A stretch of 64,000 bases of DNA from Candidatus Proruminimicrobium quisquiliarum (GCA_018433245.1 JAHDRN010000001.1:62001-126000), one strand, 5' to 3'. Shown: positions 8,405 through 17,294, numbered from the stretch's first letter. Notes: generated by a model from the letters alone, not told the origin. Numbers and translations are program-made.

Positions 8405-9393
8405 CTTTTAATTTTTATGGTATTAAAGTCTGCGTTTGCGGATATAGCGCCATAGCAGAAAAGATTGCAGGGGATTTTGAATATTTTAAGGATCTAAATC
8501 TTTCGGCTTGCGATATAAATTTAAACGTAAATTTAGTTAACCCACCTTATGAAAAAATTCCGAAAATATGCGCGTCAATGTATAAGAACGACTGTATAAG
8601 TTATGATTCCGGCTTTATGCGGTATGTTGATTATTCTGGTAAAGCGCTTGCAATATATAATACAAAAACAAATTCCGCAGATTTTTTTTCAATTGACGAA
8701 GATTTGCTTTATGAAATCGTTTATCTGTTTATTCATTCAAGAACGGGCGAACTGCTTGATAAAAAAGGAATGCACAGGATTCATGCGTGTTCATTTTCAT
8801 ATAATGAAAAAATTTGCATCGTTATGCTTCCTCAGGGCGGCGGTAAAAGCACATTGCTGATGGAATTATTAAAAAACAGCGGAATTAAACTTATTTCAGA
8901 CGACACTCCTTTTGTTGACGCCAAAGGGCAAATATATCCTTTTCCTATAAGGATAGGAGTAAGCGGCGATGTTGATACGGAATATATTCCGAGTGAATAC
9001 ATATCAATCTTTAACAGAAGAAAATTCGGCCTGAAAAAATTGATCGGTTATCAATTTTTCAAAAACAGAATAGAAACAAAAAAACATCCTGTTATTATTA
9101 TCTGCGGCATGAGATGTTTTTCAGATTATCCTTTTATGGCCAAAGGCGGTATTTTTACCGGTTTTTCTTATTTGCTTAAAAATTGTGTTGTCGGATACGG
9201 ATTGCCGCAGGTATTGGAATATTTTTTAATAGGCGGATTTAAAGATAATTTTTCAAAAATTAAAATCATCTTTTCAAGATTCCGCTCCTGCATAAATCTT
9301 TTAATGAAAAATAGACAAATTTATTGTTTTCATATTTCAAATAAAAAATCCGAAAATGCAGAGTATTTGCTGCGAGAAATAGCCAAATTGTAA
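8386..9393 (+). CDS. HPr kinase-like P-loop protein
   Basis: A 335-residue protein resembling the HprK-related family in polysaccharide and peptide-modification clusters, not the PTS regulator. After an N-terminal domain of about 125 residues come MHRIHACSFSYNEKI, a glycine-rich P-loop (PQGGGKST, about residues 149-156) and LISDDTPFV, where the acidic pair corresponds to the HprK metal/catalytic region. Known members phosphorylate small molecules or peptides; the target here is unknown. No PqqD, lasso-peptide cyclase or HPr gene is in view. It is the last gene of the cassette, overlapping the glycosyltransferase gene by 19 bases. Confidence 0.72.
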   Translation: MEIKKITFNFYGIKVCVCGYSAIAEKIAGDFEYFKDLNLSACDINLNVNLVNPPYEKIPKICASMYKNDCISYDSGFMRYVDYSGKALAIYNTKTNSADFFSIDEDLLYEIVYLFIHSRTGELLDKKGMHRIHACSFSYNEKICIVMLPQGGGKSTLLMELLKNSGIKLISDDTPFVDAKGQIYPFPIRIGVSGDVDTEYIPSEYISIFNRRKFGLKKLIGYQFFKNRIETKKHPVIIICGMRCFSDYPFMAKGGIFTGFSYLLKNCVVGYGLPQVLEYFLIGGFKDNFSKIKIIFSRFRSCINLLMKNRQIYCFHISNKKSENAEYLLREIAKL

Positions 9394-9432
9394 ACGGTTT
9401 GATTTTACAGCAGTTTATTTGTTTATACAACC

Positions 9433-9464
9433 TTGACAACAAAAAATGCTTTTTATATTATAAT
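9433..9464 (+). promoter_or_regulatory. promoter of the coiled-coil/zapA/6S segment
   Basis: A perfect -35 TTGACA (9433-9438) with TATTAT (9456-9461) at 17 bases or TATAAT (9459-9464) at 20. With the 17-base spacing, transcription would start at about 9468, exactly at the GTG used by the next gene, suggesting a leaderless mRNA. Confidence 0.7.
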
Positions 9465-9467
9465 AGA

Positions 9468-9695
9468 GTGGAAGAAGAGTTAAGAATATTATCAATAAAG
9501 CTTACGAAATTATCAAAGTCGTACAAAAAGCTGAAAGAAGATAATGAAAGGTTAAAAGCCGATATAGGATATTTGAAAGAAGAGGAAGAACGGCACAGAG
9601 CAAGAATGATTGAAAATGAAACATTGAAAGAAAGGCAAAACAGAGCCGTGAAAAAACTGGAAACGGTTTTAAAAAAAATTTCTAAAGGCGAGTAA
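9468..9695 (+). CDS. small coiled-coil protein upstream of ZapA
   Basis: A 75-residue, highly charged protein that is one continuous predicted coiled coil (KLTKLSKSYKKLKEDNERLK, then heptads to the C-terminus). I place the start at GTG 9468: the upstream in-frame extension covers the promoter and does not look coding. In gammaproteobacteria and others, small coiled-coil proteins of the ZapB/FtsB type accompany ZapA; here the next gene, nine bases on, is ZapA-like, so a divisome role is a reasonable inference. Sequence similarity to ZapB cannot be proven by eye because coiled coils look alike. Confidence 0.65.
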   Translation: MEEELRILSIKLTKLSKSYKKLKEDNERLKADIGYLKEEEERHRARMIENETLKERQNRAVKKLETVLKKISKGE

Positions 9696-9703
9696 AACTT
9701 TTA

Positions 9704-10021
9704 ATGGATAATACGGATAATAAAATTATGGGAGTAGATGCCGATATTATAGGTATTTCCGATGACGGTTCAAATGAATTGTTTGTTGATTCGCCGGCGC
9801 AGATTATGAAATTTATAAATGACAAATATAAAGAAGTTCAGAATAACGAAAAGTACAGCCATATCGTAAGCACAAGAGAGCTTATGGCTTTGACAACTTT
9901 TGAAATAGCAAAGGAATTATTAACAATTAAAGGTAATGAAGCCGGACTTTTAGATACAAATACTAAAAAGATAAAAGAGCTCGTCAAAATAGTAGACGAT
10001 GCTCTGCAGATACCTGAATAA
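9704..10021 (+). CDS. zapA: ZapA-like cell division protein
   Basis: A 105-residue protein with the ZapA pattern: an N-terminal strand region, SPAQIMKFINDKYKEVQNNE, then STRELMALTTFEIAKELLTI, and a C-terminal coiled-coil helix. ZapA binds FtsZ and promotes Z-ring bundling. The gene context supports it: zapA precedes the 6S RNA gene and ygfA in many bacteria, and both are found here just downstream. It follows the small coiled-coil gene by eight bases and is probably in the same transcript. Divergent members of this family are easily missed, so the name rests partly on synteny. Confidence 0.72.
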   Translation: MDNTDNKIMGVDADIIGISDDGSNELFVDSPAQIMKFINDKYKEVQNNEKYSHIVSTRELMALTTFEIAKELLTIKGNEAGLLDTNTKKIKELVKIVDDALQIPE

Positions 10022-10025
10022 ATTT

Positions 10026-10185
10026 TACCCTACATTGTTGGTGATTCTTTGTTAATGTATTTATTCCGATGAAGTTCTTTAGGAGAAAATGCAAGCGAGT
10101 TATGTAATTTTACATAAACCTTGTTTCTCACTTAAAAAAAGGGCTTTAAATACTTAACAGACACGGCAAATGTGGGGTTTTTTTT
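10026..10185 (+). ncRNA. ssrS: 6S RNA (ssrS/bsrA-type)
   Basis: The 170 bases between zapA and rarA fold like 6S RNA, the promoter mimic that binds sigma-70 RNA polymerase. The closing stem pairs CCCTACATT-GTTG (10028-10040) with CGGC-AAATGTGGGG (10164-10177), followed by T8 (10178-10185). An inner stem pairs TTTGTTAA (10048-10055) with TTAACAGA (10154-10161). A large central bubble follows, then an apical hairpin: GAGAAA (10083-10088) with TTTCTC (10124-10129), CAAG with CTTG, and TTATGTA (10100-10106) with TACATAA (10111-10117). Synteny fits both the zapA-ssrS-ygfA order and the B. subtilis bsrA-rarA neighbourhood. Confidence 0.78.
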
Positions 10186-10187
10186 GT

Positions 10188-11501
10188 ATGAAACAAAAAG
10201 ATTTTTTTAAAGGAAGTTCGGATTCTTCCGTAAAATACAGCCCTTTGGCTTCAAGAATGGCGCCGAAAACTCTTGAAGAATATATGGGACAAGCCGGTAT
10301 AATAGGCGACGGTAAACTGCTCAGAAGAGCGATAGAGGCGGACAGTTTGGGATCCGTAATATTTTACGGGCCTTCCGGAAGCGGAAAAACCGCTTTGGCG
10401 AGCATTATAGCGTCAAAAACAAGTTCTTATTTTGAAAAGGCAAATGCGGTTTTAATAGGCATAAATGATATAAGAGTCATTCTTGAACATGCAAAAAACA
10501 GATTGGCGATGTACGGAAAAAAGACGATTCTTATGCTTGATGAGATTCATCATTTTAACAGAACTCAGCAGGACGCTTTACTGCCGGACATAGAAAACGG
10601 TATTATTACGCTCATAGGCATAACCACGGAGAATCCGTTTTTTTATATTAATTCGGCTATACTTTCAAGAACAACTGTTTTTGAATTTAAAAAGCTGGAA
10701 GATAAAGCTCTTTTAAACATTTTAGATTTGAGTCTTTCCGATAAAGAGAAAGGTTTCGGGAATCTAAATATAAAAATTGAACAGGATGCGAAACAGCATT
10801 TAATTAAAAATTCGGACGGCGATGCAAGAAGGCTGCTGAATGCGGTAGAAATAGGCGTTTTATCAACGATGCCGGATTCGAAAGGATTAAGAATTTTTGA
10901 TTTGAAAGTTGCCGAAGAATCTATACAAAAAAGAAGTTTGGCATACGACAGAAACGGCGACCAGCATTATGATCATATTTCGGCTTTTATAAAATCAATG
11001 AGAGGCTCCGATCCTGATGCTGCCGTATACTGGATGGCAAAAATGTTAACGGCCGGAGAAGATCCGAGATTTATAGCAAGAAGAATTATAATATGCGCGT
11101 CGGAAGATGTCGGCAATGCCGATCCGAGAGCTTTAACTTTGGCGGTTTCGGCAATGCAGGCGGTTGAATTTATCGGAATGCCGGAGGCAAGAATCATACT
11201 GGCTCAGGCCGCAATTTACGTAGCTTCCGCTCCGAAATCAAACGCTTCGTATTTAGCCGTTGATAAAGCTATAGAAGAAGTGAAAAACGGGAAACGCAGA
11301 AATGTGCCGGATCATTTGAAAGACGCTTCTTTGGACGGCAAAGAATTCGGACACGGGAAAGGATATAAATATCCGCATGATTTTGAAAATCATTTTGTAG
11401 AACAAAAATATTTTGATGATCCTGTGGAGTTTTATGTTCCGACAAATCAAGGATATGAGGTAAAAATAGGTGAGCGACTTAACAAAATCAGAAAAAAGTA
11501 A
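10188..11501 (+). CDS. rarA: replication-associated recombination ATPase RarA (MgsA)
   Basis: AAA+ clamp-loader-like ATPase acting at stalled replication forks. The N-terminus has the family's SPLASRMAPKTLEEYMGQ segment. Walker A is GPSGSGKTA (about residues 61-69), Walker B MLDEIHHFN, then ITTENPFF (sensor 1) and DARRLLNAVE (sensor 2). The C-terminal MgsA tetramerisation domain includes YWMAKMLTAGEDPRFIARR. I start it at ATG 10188, giving 437 residues; an ATG at 10170 lies within the 6S RNA closing stem. The only Shine-Dalgarno-like stretch before 10188 is GGGG (10174-10177), which is also part of that stem. Confidence 0.93.
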   Translation: MKQKDFFKGSSDSSVKYSPLASRMAPKTLEEYMGQAGIIGDGKLLRRAIEADSLGSVIFYGPSGSGKTALASIIASKTSSYFEKANAVLIGINDIRVILEHAKNRLAMYGKKTILMLDEIHHFNRTQQDALLPDIENGIITLIGITTENPFFYINSAILSRTTVFEFKKLEDKALLNILDLSLSDKEKGFGNLNIKIEQDAKQHLIKNSDGDARRLLNAVEIGVLSTMPDSKGLRIFDLKVAEESIQKRSLAYDRNGDQHYDHISAFIKSMRGSDPDAAVYWMAKMLTAGEDPRFIARRIIICASEDVGNADPRALTLAVSAMQAVEFIGMPEARIILAQAAIYVASAPKSNASYLAVDKAIEEVKNGKRRNVPDHLKDASLDGKEFGHGKGYKYPHDFENHFVEQKYFDDPVEFYVPTNQGYEVKIGERLNKIRKK

Positions 11502-12063
11502 ATTAAGGTATGATTATTTGGTTATCAGAGACAGACTGGAACCGGCGATAAGATTTGCTTACAGCAGCATAATATTCTCTAAAATAAAAAAACTTGAACA
11601 ATACAGGAATGCAAAAACAGTAATGTTTTATCTTTCATATGGTTCAGAGGTAATTACGGATATTATGATTAATGAGGTCTTCACTGACGGCAAAGAAGTC
11701 GCCGTTCCTATTATTAAAAATCCCGGAGACGGGGTTATGAATGCTATCAGAATATCTAAACTTGAAGACTGTTATGAAAGTGTTTACGGAATAAGACAGC
11801 CTGAATTTAACCAAGATGATGTGGTTAACAAAAGAGACATTGATTTGGTTTTTGTTCCGGGGATTGTTTTTGACAGCAGAGGATACCGCATAGGCTACGG
11901 TAAAGGATATTATGACAAGTGGCTGGTTGATACCGAAATTTCCAAAAGAATAGGCCTTGCTTATGAAGTGCAGTTGACAGATAAACTTCCTATCGGACAA
12001 TATGATTTGCCGGTGGGGAAATTGTTAACTGAAAAAAGATGCATAGAATTTACAACAAATTGA
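11470..12063 (+). CDS. ygfA: 5-formyltetrahydrofolate cyclo-ligase
   Basis: Converts 5-formyl-THF to 5,10-methenyl-THF with ATP. The 197-residue protein shows the family order: basic N-terminal region ([20 protein letters not shown]), a central [10 protein letters not shown] segment, and the signature [20 protein letters not shown] followed by YDKWL near residues 135-160. The GTG start at 11470 lies inside the end of rarA (32-base overlap) and has GAGG nine bases upstream. Its place after 6S RNA matches the zapA-ssrS-ygfA arrangement of many bacteria, with rarA inserted between. Confidence 0.9.
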   Translation: MSDLTKSEKSKLRYDYLVIRDRLEPAIRFAYSSIIFSKIKKLEQYRNAKTVMFYLSYGSEVITDIMINEVFTDGKEVAVPIIKNPGDGVMNAIRISKLEDCYESVYGIRQPEFNQDDVVNKRDIDLVFVPGIVFDSRGYRIGYGKGYYDKWLVDTEISKRIGLAYEVQLTDKLPIGQYDLPVGKLLTEKRCIEFTTN

Positions 12064-12085
12064 TATTGCAAAAGGAGAAGTTGTT

Positions 12086-13651
12086 ATGTTTATCGTAGAA
12101 AATATTTTAATGTTTTTAGGGGTTGGATGTTTATGTTTTGTCGCCGGTTTTATCGTAAGATATGTTTATGCAAGAATAGATTCTAATTCTATTGAGCAGA
12201 CTTCGGATAGAATAATAAATGAAGCTAAAATTCTTGCCGATGCAAAGACAAAACAGATGTTGATTGAAGGCAAAGAAGCTATAGACAGGGAAAGAAGGGA
12301 TTTTGACAAAGAATTAAAAGAAAAGAAAATTGAAGTTCAAAATTCCGAAAAAAGACTGCTTCAGAGAGAGGAATCTCTTGATAAAAGAATGGACAGCCTT
12401 GATAAAAGAGATAAGGAATTTCAGCAGAAAGAAAAGAATCTTCAGTTAAAAGAGAAGACTATTGACGAAAAAATAGTAGAAGTTGAAACTATAAAAAATG
12501 AACAAAAGGCTGTACTTGAAAAAATTTCAGGCATAACAAGAGAAGATGCAAAACAAACTCTAATGAAAGAGATGCTTGAAGAGGCAAAAAGAGACGCAGT
12601 GGTGCTTGCTCAGAGACTTGAACAGGATACAAGAGAAACAGCCAATAAAAAAGCAAAAGAAATTATTTCTCTTGCAATACAAAAAGTCGCCGCCGACCAT
12701 ACGGTTGACACAACTACATCAACCGTTCAGATTCCAAATGACGAGATAAAAGGAAGAATCATAGGAAGAGAAGGAAGAAATATCAGAACATTTGAACAGG
12801 CTACGGGAGTAGATTTAATAATTGACGACACTCCGGAAGCGATTACTATTTCGGCTTTTGACGGCGTAAGACGCTATGTGGCAAAAAAATCGCTTGAAAA
12901 GTTAATAGCTGACGGAAGAATTCATCCGGCAAGAATAGAAGAAGTCGTGCAGAAAACGCAAAAAGAAGTTGAAGACCAGATAAAAGAAATAGGCGAACAG
13001 GCGGCAATTGATTCGGGCGTTCCGAATCTGCATCCGGAAATAATTAAATTGCTCGGAAGGCTTAAATTCAGGACTTCCTACGGGCAGAATCAGCTCCAGC
13101 ATACTCTTGAAGTAACATGGCTTGCAGGAGCGATTGCCGGAGAATTGGGATTAGATGTCGCTTTCTGTAAAAAAGCAGGTTTAATGCATGATATAGGCAA
13201 AGCAGTTGATCATGAAGTTGAAGGAACTCATCACCAGATATCGGCGGAACTTGCAAAAAAGTTCAACGAATCTCCAAAGATGATAAACGCTATTTTATCG
13301 CATCATGAAGGTTTTGACGAACCGAAAAGCGCCGAAGCTTTTGTTATAGCCGCCGCAGATGCCATATCAGCCGCAAGACCGGGAGCAAGAAGAGAAACAA
13401 TTGAAAACTATCTTAAGAGACTTGAAAAACTTGAAACTGTCGCAAAAGAATTTAAAGGAGTATCGTCCGCCTATGCAATACAGGCGGGAAGAGAAATAAG
13501 AGTTTTGGTGGAACCGGAAAATATAGACGATAAACAGGCTCAGGTAGTCGCTCATGATATTGCAAAAAAAATAGAGCAGGAAATGGATTATCCCGGTCAA
13601 ATTAAAGTTACCGTTATAAGAGAAGTTCGCGCTCAGGATGTTGCAAAGTAA
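12086..13651 (+). CDS. rny: ribonuclease Y
   Basis: Membrane-anchored endoribonuclease that starts mRNA decay. The 521 residues are in the canonical order: one N-terminal membrane span ([16 protein letters not shown]), a long charged coiled coil (about 35-190), a KH RNA-binding domain with [18 protein letters not shown] (about 215-240), and an HD domain with [11 protein letters not shown] followed by AILSHHEG. Length is typical of RNase Y. A strong AAAGGAG site precedes the ATG. Presence of RNase Y rather than RNase E is consistent with a deep-branching, non-proteobacterial Gram-negative. Confidence 0.96.
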   Translation: MFIVENILMFLGVGCLCFVAGFIVRYVYARIDSNSIEQTSDRIINEAKILADAKTKQMLIEGKEAIDRERRDFDKELKEKKIEVQNSEKRLLQREESLDKRMDSLDKRDKEFQQKEKNLQLKEKTIDEKIVEVETIKNEQKAVLEKISGITREDAKQTLMKEMLEEAKRDAVVLAQRLEQDTRETANKKAKEIISLAIQKVAADHTVDTTTSTVQIPNDEIKGRIIGREGRNIRTFEQATGVDLIIDDTPEAITISAFDGVRRYVAKKSLEKLIADGRIHPARIEEVVQKTQKEVEDQIKEIGEQAAIDSGVPNLHPEIIKLLGRLKFRTSYGQNQLQHTLEVTWLAGAIAGELGLDVAFCKKAGLMHDIGKAVDHEVEGTHHQISAELAKKFNESPKMINAILSHHEGFDEPKSAEAFVIAAADAISAARPGARRETIENYLKRLEKLETVAKEFKGVSSAYAIQAGREIRVLVEPENIDDKQAQVVAHDIAKKIEQEMDYPGQIKVTVIREVRAQDVAK

Positions 13652-13687
13652 TAACGGCCGTACTGTTTTACTGATGCGGGGACAGCA

Positions 13688-14908
13688 ATGAATCTTGAAG
13701 ATAAAATTATATATACCGTAAGCCGGATAAATAACGAGATAAAAACCGTTTTGGAAGACTCATATCCGGCAGTATGGATTACCGGAGAAGTTTCCGGTTT
13801 TAAGACTTATTCCTCGGGGCATTCATATTTTAATCTCAAAGACGAGAATTCCCAGATTCAGGCTGTTTTATTCGCCGGTTTCGGAAAGAATATTAATTTT
13901 GTTCCGCAGGACGGAATGCAGGTTGTGGTTTACGGCAAGATAACTTCTTACGTACAGAGAGGAACATACCAGATTCAGGTTTTTACAATTGAGCAGTCCG
14001 GCAAAGGAACTTTGCAGGAATCTTTTGAAAAACTTAAAAACAAACTTCAAAGAGAAGGTTTTTTTGACGAATCAAGAAAAAAAACGCTTCCTTTTTTTAT
14101 AAAAAAAATAGCTGTTGTTACGTCAAAAGACGGAGCGGCGCTTCACGATATTCTGAAAGTTATAAATCAGATAAAATCAAGTCTGGATATTTTAATATAT
14201 CCGGTAAAAGTTCAGGGTGAACAGGCAAAATTTGAAATAGCTGAGGCAATAGAATATCTTAATAAAAATCACGGTGATATTGACGTTATGCTTGTCGGCA
14301 GAGGCGGCGGGTCTCTTGAAGATTTATGGGCTTTTAACGAAGAAATAGTCGCAAAAGCGATATATAATTCAAAAATACCCGTTATATCGTGCGTTGGGCA
14401 TGAAATTGACTATACTATAGCCGATTTTACGGCAGACGTAAGAGCGGCGACGCCTTCGGTGGCGGCTGAAATTATAGTAAAAAACAGAAAAAATATTGAA
14501 GACAAAATTGATTTGCTGTTTGAACGCATGAGCGGCGGAATAAAAAATATTTTATTTGTCTGCGGCGAAAAAATAGAAAGATTTAAAACGTCAAGAGCGT
14601 TGTCAAAACCTCATTTGATATATGAAGATAAAATACAGTATATTGACGAGTGCGGAACAGGAATTTTACGCAGAATGAAAGAATTTTTTATATTGAAAAA
14701 TACAAAGCTTGAATTAAATTCCCAGAAACTTAATCTGCTTTCTCCTTTAAATATTCTCGGCAAAGGATATGCCGTGTGTTCCGGAACGAACGGTATATTG
14801 AAAAGCGTAAAAGACATAAAAAACGATGACAATGTAAACATACAATTTGCCGACGGTAAGGCAAAAGCAAGAATTACAGAGGTTAATTATGAAAAAAAAC
14901 AGCTTTGA
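13688..14908 (+). CDS. xseA: exodeoxyribonuclease VII large subunit
   Basis: Catalytic subunit of the single-strand-specific exonuclease. The 406-residue protein has an N-terminal OB fold (YPAVWITGEVSGFKTYSSGH, about residues 27-46), the catalytic core with IAVVTSKDGAALHDIL and DVMLVGRGGGSLEDLWAFN, and CVGHEIDYTIADFTADVRA, all family hallmarks, and a helical C-terminal part. It is slightly shorter than the E. coli protein. It overlaps xseB by 20 bases, which fits the need to balance both subunits. Confidence 0.95.
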   Translation: MNLEDKIIYTVSRINNEIKTVLEDSYPAVWITGEVSGFKTYSSGHSYFNLKDENSQIQAVLFAGFGKNINFVPQDGMQVVVYGKITSYVQRGTYQIQVFTIEQSGKGTLQESFEKLKNKLQREGFFDESRKKTLPFFIKKIAVVTSKDGAALHDILKVINQIKSSLDILIYPVKVQGEQAKFEIAEAIEYLNKNHGDIDVMLVGRGGGSLEDLWAFNEEIVAKAIYNSKIPVISCVGHEIDYTIADFTADVRAATPSVAAEIIVKNRKNIEDKIDLLFERMSGGIKNILFVCGEKIERFKTSRALSKPHLIYEDKIQYIDECGTGILRRMKEFFILKNTKLELNSQKLNLLSPLNILGKGYAVCSGTNGILKSVKDIKNDDNVNIQFADGKAKARITEVNYEKKQL

Positions 14909-15116
14909 ATCGTCTCTGAAAAGGCTTGAACAAATCGTAAATGAAATGGAAAACGCCGAACTTGACATTGATAAAGCGATGAAACTTTTTGAGGAAGGAA
15001 TATCTCTTGTAAGAGAATGTTCGGCAAAGCTTAACGAAGCAAAGAAAAAAGTTGAAATCCTTACCGAGAAAAACGGTAAATTTGAAAAAACAGCGTTTTC
15101 CCAAGACGATAAATAA
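14889..15116 (+). CDS. xseB: exodeoxyribonuclease VII small subunit
   Basis: A 75-residue subunit that binds the helical region of XseA. The sequence FESSLKRLEQIVNEMENAEL, followed by DIDKAMKLFEEGISL, is the conserved XseB pattern. I start it at ATG 14889, which has GAGG at 14879-14882; an in-frame GTG/ATG further upstream would only extend into xseA. Its stop shares a base with the following kinase ATG (TAATG at 15114-15118), so the three genes form one transcript. Confidence 0.93.
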   Translation: MKKNSFESSLKRLEQIVNEMENAELDIDKAMKLFEEGISLVRECSAKLNEAKKKVEILTEKNGKFEKTAFSQDDK

Positions 15117-15907
15117 TGAAAATTCTCGCGATGACATGCTGCTGCGTTGACGTATTTCCTGAAAAAAACACGGTTGTAGCAGGCGGCAACGCATTAAATC
15201 TTGCCGTAGCGTGTTCAAAAACCGGAAAAGCCGGCGTTTACGTAATGGGAAATATCGGAGATGACGACTACGGAAAAACGGTAAGAGAGTCAGCTTCAAG
15301 GTTTAACATAGATTTAAGCCGCTTGTATACGGTAAAAGGATTTACTGCCCATCACGTCATAAATATAGACAGTAACGGAGACAGGTATTTTAAACCGGGC
15401 AGCTGGCATGACGGAGTATGGAAAAAATATATTATTACGCCGTCGGATGCAGAGTTTATGAAAGAAATGGATGCGGTTGCGACAACATGTTATGAATCGT
15501 GTTTTGAAAGTATAATAGACTTGAGAAAAAAATCAAATTTTATGCTTTCCGTTGACTTTCACGACGAAAAAATTAATTCGCATTGGGAAAAATATTTTAA
15601 TATGATAGATTTATTTTTTATAAGCGGCAATAACCAAAATCTTGATGTTCTTGAAAAGTGGTCCAAAAAATTTAATACGGTATTTACCGCCACGCTGGGA
15701 AGGGACGGCAGCATCAGTTTTCATCAGGGGAAGAAATTTTTGTGCGATGCCGTAAAAGTTGAAAAAATAATTGATACGACCGGATGCGGAGACAGTTATC
15801 AGGGAACTTTTCTGACGGATTATTTGCTGCGCCGGGACGTTCGCGGCGCAATGGAAAGCGGTTCAAAAGCCGCCGCCGAAACGCTGTCTTTTGTAGGCGG
15901 GTTTTAA
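15116..15907 (+). CDS. PfkB-family sugar kinase, fructoselysine 6-kinase-like (FrlD)
   Basis: A 263-residue ribokinase-fold kinase. The N-terminus (CCVDVFPEKNTVVAGGNALN) closely matches the FrlD pattern of a short VDxxP region then GGNAxNxAV. GDDDYGKTVRE and TAHHVINIDSNGDRYF follow, and the C-terminal anion hole and catalytic aspartate are in TTGCGDSYQGTF (GCGD instead of the usual GAGD). FrlD phosphorylates fructoselysine, an Amadori product, before FrlB cleaves it; no frlB, frlA or frlC lies nearby, so substrate is uncertain. Translationally coupled to xseB, an unrelated neighbour. Confidence 0.75.
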   Translation: MKILAMTCCCVDVFPEKNTVVAGGNALNLAVACSKTGKAGVYVMGNIGDDDYGKTVRESASRFNIDLSRLYTVKGFTAHHVINIDSNGDRYFKPGSWHDGVWKKYIITPSDAEFMKEMDAVATTCYESCFESIIDLRKKSNFMLSVDFHDEKINSHWEKYFNMIDLFFISGNNQNLDVLEKWSKKFNTVFTATLGRDGSISFHQGKKFLCDAVKVEKIIDTTGCGDSYQGTFLTDYLLRRDVRGAMESGSKAAAETLSFVGGF

Positions 15908-15968
15908 TTTGCGGTAAAATATTATAAAATCCGTAATACGCGGGTTTAAATTGGAGTTAAATATTATA

Positions 15969-17294
15969 ATGCATAAAAAAATAGCCATAGTAGGCAGACC
16001 TAATGTCGGTAAATCAACGCTGTTCAACAGGTTTGTCGGCAAAAAGAAAGCAATCATACATGATATGCCCGGAACGACCAGAGACAGAAATGATTTTGTA
16101 ATTAACTGGAAAGATAAAAGTTTTATCGTTACCGATACAGCCGGATGGAGCAGCGATATCAGCGAATTTTCAAAAGCCATGAGCCGTCAGCTTGATGCGG
16201 CGATAAGCGGCTGCGATATCGTTCTTTTTGTGGTAGACGGCAAAGACGGCATTCATCCCTTTGAACCTTCAATAGCGAAAACTCTCAGAAGCAGTAAAAA
16301 AGAAGTCATTTTGGTTATAAATAAAATAGATACTTTTGCCGAAGAAGTAAAGACTTATGAGTTTTACAGTTTAGGCTTTGACGAAATGATACCGGTTTCC
16401 GCAAGCCACGGCAGAAATATGACGGAACTTTTGGAAACGATATGCGATAAGATCGGAGATAACGACAATATACGCAATGACGATAAAATTTTAAAAATTA
16501 TTTTTGTAGGCAAACCGAATGTAGGAAAATCATCTCTCGTAAACGCTATAGTCAAAGAAGAAAGATGCATCGTTCATAATACTCCCGGCACTACGAGAGA
16601 TTCTCTTACTGTACACGCTACTTATAACGATACAGATTATCTTCTTACCGATACTGCCGGGCTTCACAGGGGAAACAAAACAAAAGACGACATGGAATAT
16701 CTGTCAAATTTAAGCACAAATTATGCATTGGACGAAGCCGATATTGCCGTTTTAGTCGCTGATGCTTCTCAGGGAATAGGCGAAACGGAAGCGAAAATTG
16801 CCGGATATATCATAGAAAAAAAGAAGCCGTGCATAGTGGCCGTAAATAAATGGGATTTAATTGAGGATAAAGAAGACAGAGTTAAATTATTTCAAACCCA
16901 GTTGGAACAAAAATTGAAATTTTTGAATTGGGCCGACATAATTTTTATGTCCGCCAAAACGGGACAAAGAATAGACAGAATATTCAGGCTTGTTCCTTTA
17001 ATATATGAGCAATATTCAAAACTTTTAACGCAGCAGGAACTCAACGATGCGATAAGAACGGCTACAGCCAATAAACCTTTGCAAAGAAAAGGGAAATTAT
17101 TAAAAATCAAGGAATCGGAACAATTGATATCAAAACCTCCGACATTCAGATTTTCGGTCAATAATTTGGAACTGTTGCATTTTTCATACAGAAGATATAT
17201 TGAAAATTTTTTAAGAGAAAGATTTTCGTTTCAGGGAACGCCGATAGTTTTAAAATTCAGACAGCATAATAAATCAGATAAGGAAAATAAATGA
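15969..17294 (+). CDS. der: ribosome biogenesis GTPase Der (EngA)
   Basis: Essential GTPase for 50S ribosomal subunit assembly, with two tandem G domains and a C-terminal KH-like domain. Domain 1 has IVGRPNVGKSTLFN, PGTTRDR, DTAGW and NKID; domain 2 has FVGKPNVGKSSLVN, PGTTRDS, DTAGL and NKWD. The KH-like part begins near residue 350. I choose ATG 15969 (441 residues) with GGAG at 15953-15956; the longer in-frame TTG at 15951 overlaps that site. Der is followed by plsY with a four-base overlap, a common pairing (der, plsY, gpsA). Confidence 0.96.
   Translation: MHKKIAIVGRPNVGKSTLFNRFVGKKKAIIHDMPGTTRDRNDFVINWKDKSFIVTDTAGWSSDISEFSKAMSRQLDAAISGCDIVLFVVDGKDGIHPFEPSIAKTLRSSKKEVILVINKIDTFAEEVKTYEFYSLGFDEMIPVSASHGRNMTELLETICDKIGDNDNIRNDDKILKIIFVGKPNVGKSSLVNAIVKEERCIVHNTPGTTRDSLTVHATYNDTDYLLTDTAGLHRGNKTKDDMEYLSNLSTNYALDEADIAVLVADASQGIGETEAKIAGYIIEKKKPCIVAVNKWDLIEDKEDRVKLFQTQLEQKLKFLNWADIIFMSAKTGQRIDRIFRLVPLIYEQYSKLLTQQELNDAIRTATANKPLQRKGKLLKIKESEQLISKPPTFRFSVNNLELLHFSYRRYIENFLRERFSFQGTPIVLKFRQHNKSDKENK

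Noticed and set aside
10170-10187. Upstream ATG for rarA (MWGFFC...) inside the 6S RNA stem
   Set aside because: It lies in the 3' arm of the 6S closing stem, has no Shine-Dalgarno and adds residues unlike RarA N-termini; the ATG at 10188 gives the normal start.
15951-15968. Longer TTG start for der
   Set aside because: It overlaps the GGAG ribosome site and adds six residues before a canonical GTPase start.
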